Shown here: positions 6,632 through 8,450 of the stretch, piece after piece
How the letters are laid out: the number at the start of each line of letters is the position of its first letter
How positions within the stretch are numbered: the stretch's first letter is position 1
Assembly: GCA_023409955.1 (NCBI GenBank)
Contig: JAEYQQ010000025.1
Coordinates: 1-8,450, forward strand
Direction of reading: 5' to 3'
DNA length: 8,450 nt
Source of the DNA: Bacillota bacterium
Lineage (GTDB): Bacteria; Bacillota; Clostridia; Christensenellales; Aristaeellaceae
Notes under the pieces: model-generated
Database searches by the model: none
Told to the model about the DNA's origin: nothing
The model's input: the letters and a program-made list of their open reading frames with translations, nothing else
Position numbers and translations under genes: made by a program

Positions 6632-6802
6632 GTATTGGAATATGCATTTCAAACAATTTCGCTCATACACAACACAGGCTATGATACATACACAAAGATA
6701 TAGCATATTTATAGAAACCTTAACGTAAATTGCTGCAGTGGGATTGCGGGTTATTCCGCACCAGCACGGCTCTATATCAATACTTGTAAGGAGGTTGTTT
6801 TC

Positions 6803-8014
6803 ATGAGGAAACTGGTTGTGGCATTGTTGGCTGTTCTGTTGGCAGTTTTACCGATTGCCGCCAATGCGCAGGAGGTGACGCTGACCATGGGTTCCTGGCG
6901 CAACACAGATGCGGCCATGGTTGAAGCACTGCTTGCTAAGTACAAGGAAATCTCTGGTGTAACCATAGTTTTTGAGCCTACCCAGTCCTCCCAGTACAAC
7001 TCTGTTCTCCGCCTGCAGCTGGACTCAGGCACCGGCCCGGATCTATACTATGCCCGCTCCTACGCCACCGGCGAAGAGCTGTACACCGCCGGCTTTTCCA
7101 TGGATTGCACCGAGATACCAGGTGTGAAAGAGAATTTTGCAGCAACAAGCCTGGAGCCCTGGACAGCAGCAGACGGTAAGCTGTTTGCCGTACCCTTTGC
7201 CGCGGTTTCCCAGCCCATTTACTACAATAAGCAGATCTTTGCCGACAATGGCATCACAGAGCTTCCCAAGACCTGGGAGGAGTTCATTGCTGTTTGCCAG
7301 AAGCTCAAGGATAACGGTGTGACGGTGTTTGCCAATGGCATCGCCTCCAACTGGGACATATTGGAGTGCGTATTTCTGGGCATGATCCCCAACTACATCA
7401 ATGCCGAAGGCCGCATAAAGTATGAGACCGGCGAAAAGAAATTTAACGATCCCGAATTTGTAGAAATTCTGGAAGACTTCTCACAACTGGTTCCTTTCCT
7501 GCCAGAAGGCTTTGAATCCATCGATAATGATAATGCCAACATCTTCTTTGGCATGGGCAATGCCGCTATGTTAATGGACGGCTCCTGGAGCTGTGGTCCC
7601 CTAAATGATGATTATGACATCGACTGGGGTACCATTGCTTTTCCCGCACCTGAAGGCAAGACCCCTGGTGTATGCTTCCACCCCGACATGGGTATCACCG
7701 GCAACACCGCCACCAAGCATCCAGAGGAAGTAAAGGCATTCCTGGCTTGGCTGGCCACGCCTGATGGCGCACAGATCACCGCCGACTACCTGCCCGCCGG
7801 CTTCTTCCCCATGATCAATGCCCCCATTACCTTTCAGAACGAGCGTGTTACTGACATTTTGGCCCTCAATCAGGGCAAGACGCTGGACGCCCGCTTTGTA
7901 TGGCCGAAGCTGATAGACTACTATACCCCCATGGTGGAACAGCTCAACGCCATATGCCGCGGCGAAACCACTCCTCAAGCTGCTGCTGATGCACTGGCAG
8001 CCGTGACCCCGTAA
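6803..8014 (+). CDS. ABC transporter sugar-binding protein (extracellular solute-binding protein family 1)
   Basis: Protein of 403 residues that would capture a sugar or oligosaccharide outside the membrane for a CUT1-type importer. The first 22 residues are a signal peptide: MRKL, a hydrophobic run, then ANA before QE. The cleavage context is signal-peptidase-I type; there is no lipobox Cys, although most Gram-positive binding proteins are lipoproteins. The mature part shows family landmarks: GTGPDLYYARS after the first lobe strands, QPIYYNKQIFADNGITELPKTWEEF, the DGSWSCG segment, and KHPEEVKAFLAWLATPDGAQ near the C-terminus. AAGGAGG (6788-6794) is 8 bases before the ATG. The permease follows after 135 bases. 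The ligand cannot be deduced; divergence from the glycosylasparaginase-like gene hints at a glycan or glyco-amino-acid. Confidence 0.93.
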   Translation: MRKLVVALLAVLLAVLPIAANAQEVTLTMGSWRNTDAAMVEALLAKYKEISGVTIVFEPTQSSQYNSVLRLQLDSGTGPDLYYARSYATGEELYTAGFSMDCTEIPGVKENFAATSLEPWTAADGKLFAVPFAAVSQPIYYNKQIFADNGITELPKTWEEFIAVCQKLKDNGVTVFANGIASNWDILECVFLGMIPNYINAEGRIKYETGEKKFNDPEFVEILEDFSQLVPFLPEGFESIDNDNANIFFGMGNAAMLMDGSWSCGPLNDDYDIDWGTIAFPAPEGKTPGVCFHPDMGITGNTATKHPEEVKAFLAWLATPDGAQITADYLPAGFFPMINAPITFQNERVTDILALNQGKTLDARFVWPKLIDYYTPMVEQLNAICRGETTPQAAADALAAVTP

Positions 8015-8029
8015 ATCACACCCCCGCGT

Positions 8030-8101
8030 CGTAGGGGCAGTGCTTTCCTAATTACTCTGGCTTTAACGGATACAGAAATAAAAGGGATGCTTGCCCCTGC
8101 G
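8030..8101 (+). other. Inverted repeat in the binding-protein/permease gap
   Basis: CGTAGGGGCA (8030-8039) can pair with TGCCCCTGCG (8092-8101), giving 10 pairs including one G-U, around a 52-base loop. The GGGG can instead pair with the CCCCC at 8021-8025, so two folds compete. No U-run follows, so it is not a standard terminator. It may protect the 3' end of the binding-protein message or reduce read-through, as seen between malE and malF-type genes. Nothing else was found in 8015-8149. Confidence 0.4.
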
Positions 8102-8149
8102 ATTGCGATTATTAAAGCTTCATCTAAATAGAAATGGAGGGGATGCCAT

Positions 8150-8450
8150 ATGACCACAGAACCTCGATCTTCCCTCAGTCGAGGCGGTGGAAGCATCAAC
8201 CCCAGCGGATGGTATTGGATGCGGTATATACTGCCGGCACTGCTGGTGTACGGAATCTTTATGGCCTATCCCCTAATTGATTCTGTTCGTCTTTCTTTGT
8301 TTACGGGCACCACCGGCACCCGTCAATTTGTTGGCTTTGCCAATTATATTCGCCTGTTTACCGATTCTGTTGTTTCTGTTCGGTTCTGGACTGCATTTCA
8401 AAACACCTGGACTTTTTTTGCTTATCATATGCTGCTGCAGAACCTGCTGG
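8150..8450 (+). CDS. ABC sugar transporter permease, MalF/UgpA type (3' end outside window)
   Basis: Partial gene: the first 100 residues are visible and the frame is open at the window edge. The product is the first inner-membrane subunit of a CUT1-family sugar importer. A short Ser/Gly-rich cytoplasmic N-terminus (MTTEPRSSLSRGGG) is followed by the first membrane helix, about residues 26-48, including LPALLVYGIFMAYPLIDS. The family phrase FVGFANYIRLFTDS (60-73) comes next, and then FWTAFQNTWTFF (79-90) leading into the second helix. GGAGGGG (8136-8142) lies 7 bases before the ATG at 8150; the ATG at 8143 is out of frame. Gene order, binding protein then permease, is standard, and a second permease would be expected just beyond the window. 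Confidence 0.93.
   Translation, partial: MTTEPRSSLSRGGGSINPSGWYWMRYILPALLVYGIFMAYPLIDSVRLSLFTGTTGTRQFVGFANYIRLFTDSVVSVRFWTAFQNTWTFFAYHMLLQNLL

Larger units (their letters stand above)
6538..6802. other. AT-rich divergent intergenic region
   Basis: No gene was found in this 265-base stretch between the hydrolase and the binding-protein gene. It holds a convincing minus-strand -10 (6604-6609) and a palindrome (6579-6597). It also holds a more G+C-rich patch with a small hairpin, TGCGG/CCGCA (6745-6749 and 6756-6760), in the probable leader of the binding-protein gene. No clear plus-strand -35/-10 pair stands out; the best AT-rich candidates for the importer promoter are around 6680-6712. Confidence 0.7.

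Noticed and set aside
6745..6760. TGCGG/CCGCA hairpin as a riboswitch
   Set aside because: A 5-bp stem with no recognisable riboswitch core; recorded only as a small leader hairpin.
1..8450. Mobile elements, CRISPR arrays, tRNA or rRNA genes
   Set aside because: No transposase or integrase frame, no regularly spaced repeats, and no tRNA- or rRNA-like sequence was seen on either strand.

Overview
The window looks like chromosomal DNA of a Gram-positive, Clostridia-type bacterium. The supporting signs are near-consensus Shine-Dalgarno sequences (AAGGAGG, GAGGAGG) in front of almost every gene, roughly balanced base composition, many short co-directional gene groups, an RNase R of Firmicutes type, and a CUT1-type sugar importer of the kind common in gut Clostridia. 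The lineage is an inference; there is no rRNA or other marker here.

Layout. (1) Positions 1-804 hold the 3' end of an RNase R gene (plus strand). (2) A hairpin at 839-878 separates it from a convergent minus-strand operon of three genes: a Gfo/Idh/MocA oxidoreductase (3729-2653), a xylose-isomerase-like TIM-barrel sugar isomerase/epimerase (2637-1918) and a second, atypical Gfo/Idh/MocA oxidoreductase (1891-914). (3) A roughly 100-bp divergent promoter region (3730-3832) separates this operon from an AraC-family regulator (3833-4711), which is followed 33 bases later by an RmlD-like short-chain dehydrogenase/reductase (4745-5611). (4) A minus-strand glycosylasparaginase-type N-terminal-nucleophile hydrolase (6537-5608) runs into the reductase gene; their stop codons overlap in a single TTAA. 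(5) A gene-free AT-rich stretch (6538-6802) separates that hydrolase from a divergent ABC importer operon: an extracellular sugar-binding protein (6803-8014) and the start of its MalF-like permease (8150 to the window edge).

How it may work together. The importer would bring in an oligosaccharide or glycoconjugate. Two sugar oxidoreductases plus a sugar isomerase/epimerase-like protein form the kind of set used for oxidative sugar catabolism (inositol-type, or 3-keto-glycoside formation and cleavage). The AraC regulator, divergent from that operon, is its most likely controller. The hydrolase has the residues expected for cleaving GlcNAc-Asn and has no signal peptide, so it would act on an imported substrate. 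The true substrate cannot be read from the sequence. The most intriguing non-coding signal is a palindromic element sharing TTGAATCAA and TATCAT. It lies just downstream of the TATAAT boxes predicted for both the AraC gene and the hydrolase gene, which suggests the two loci may belong to one regulon.
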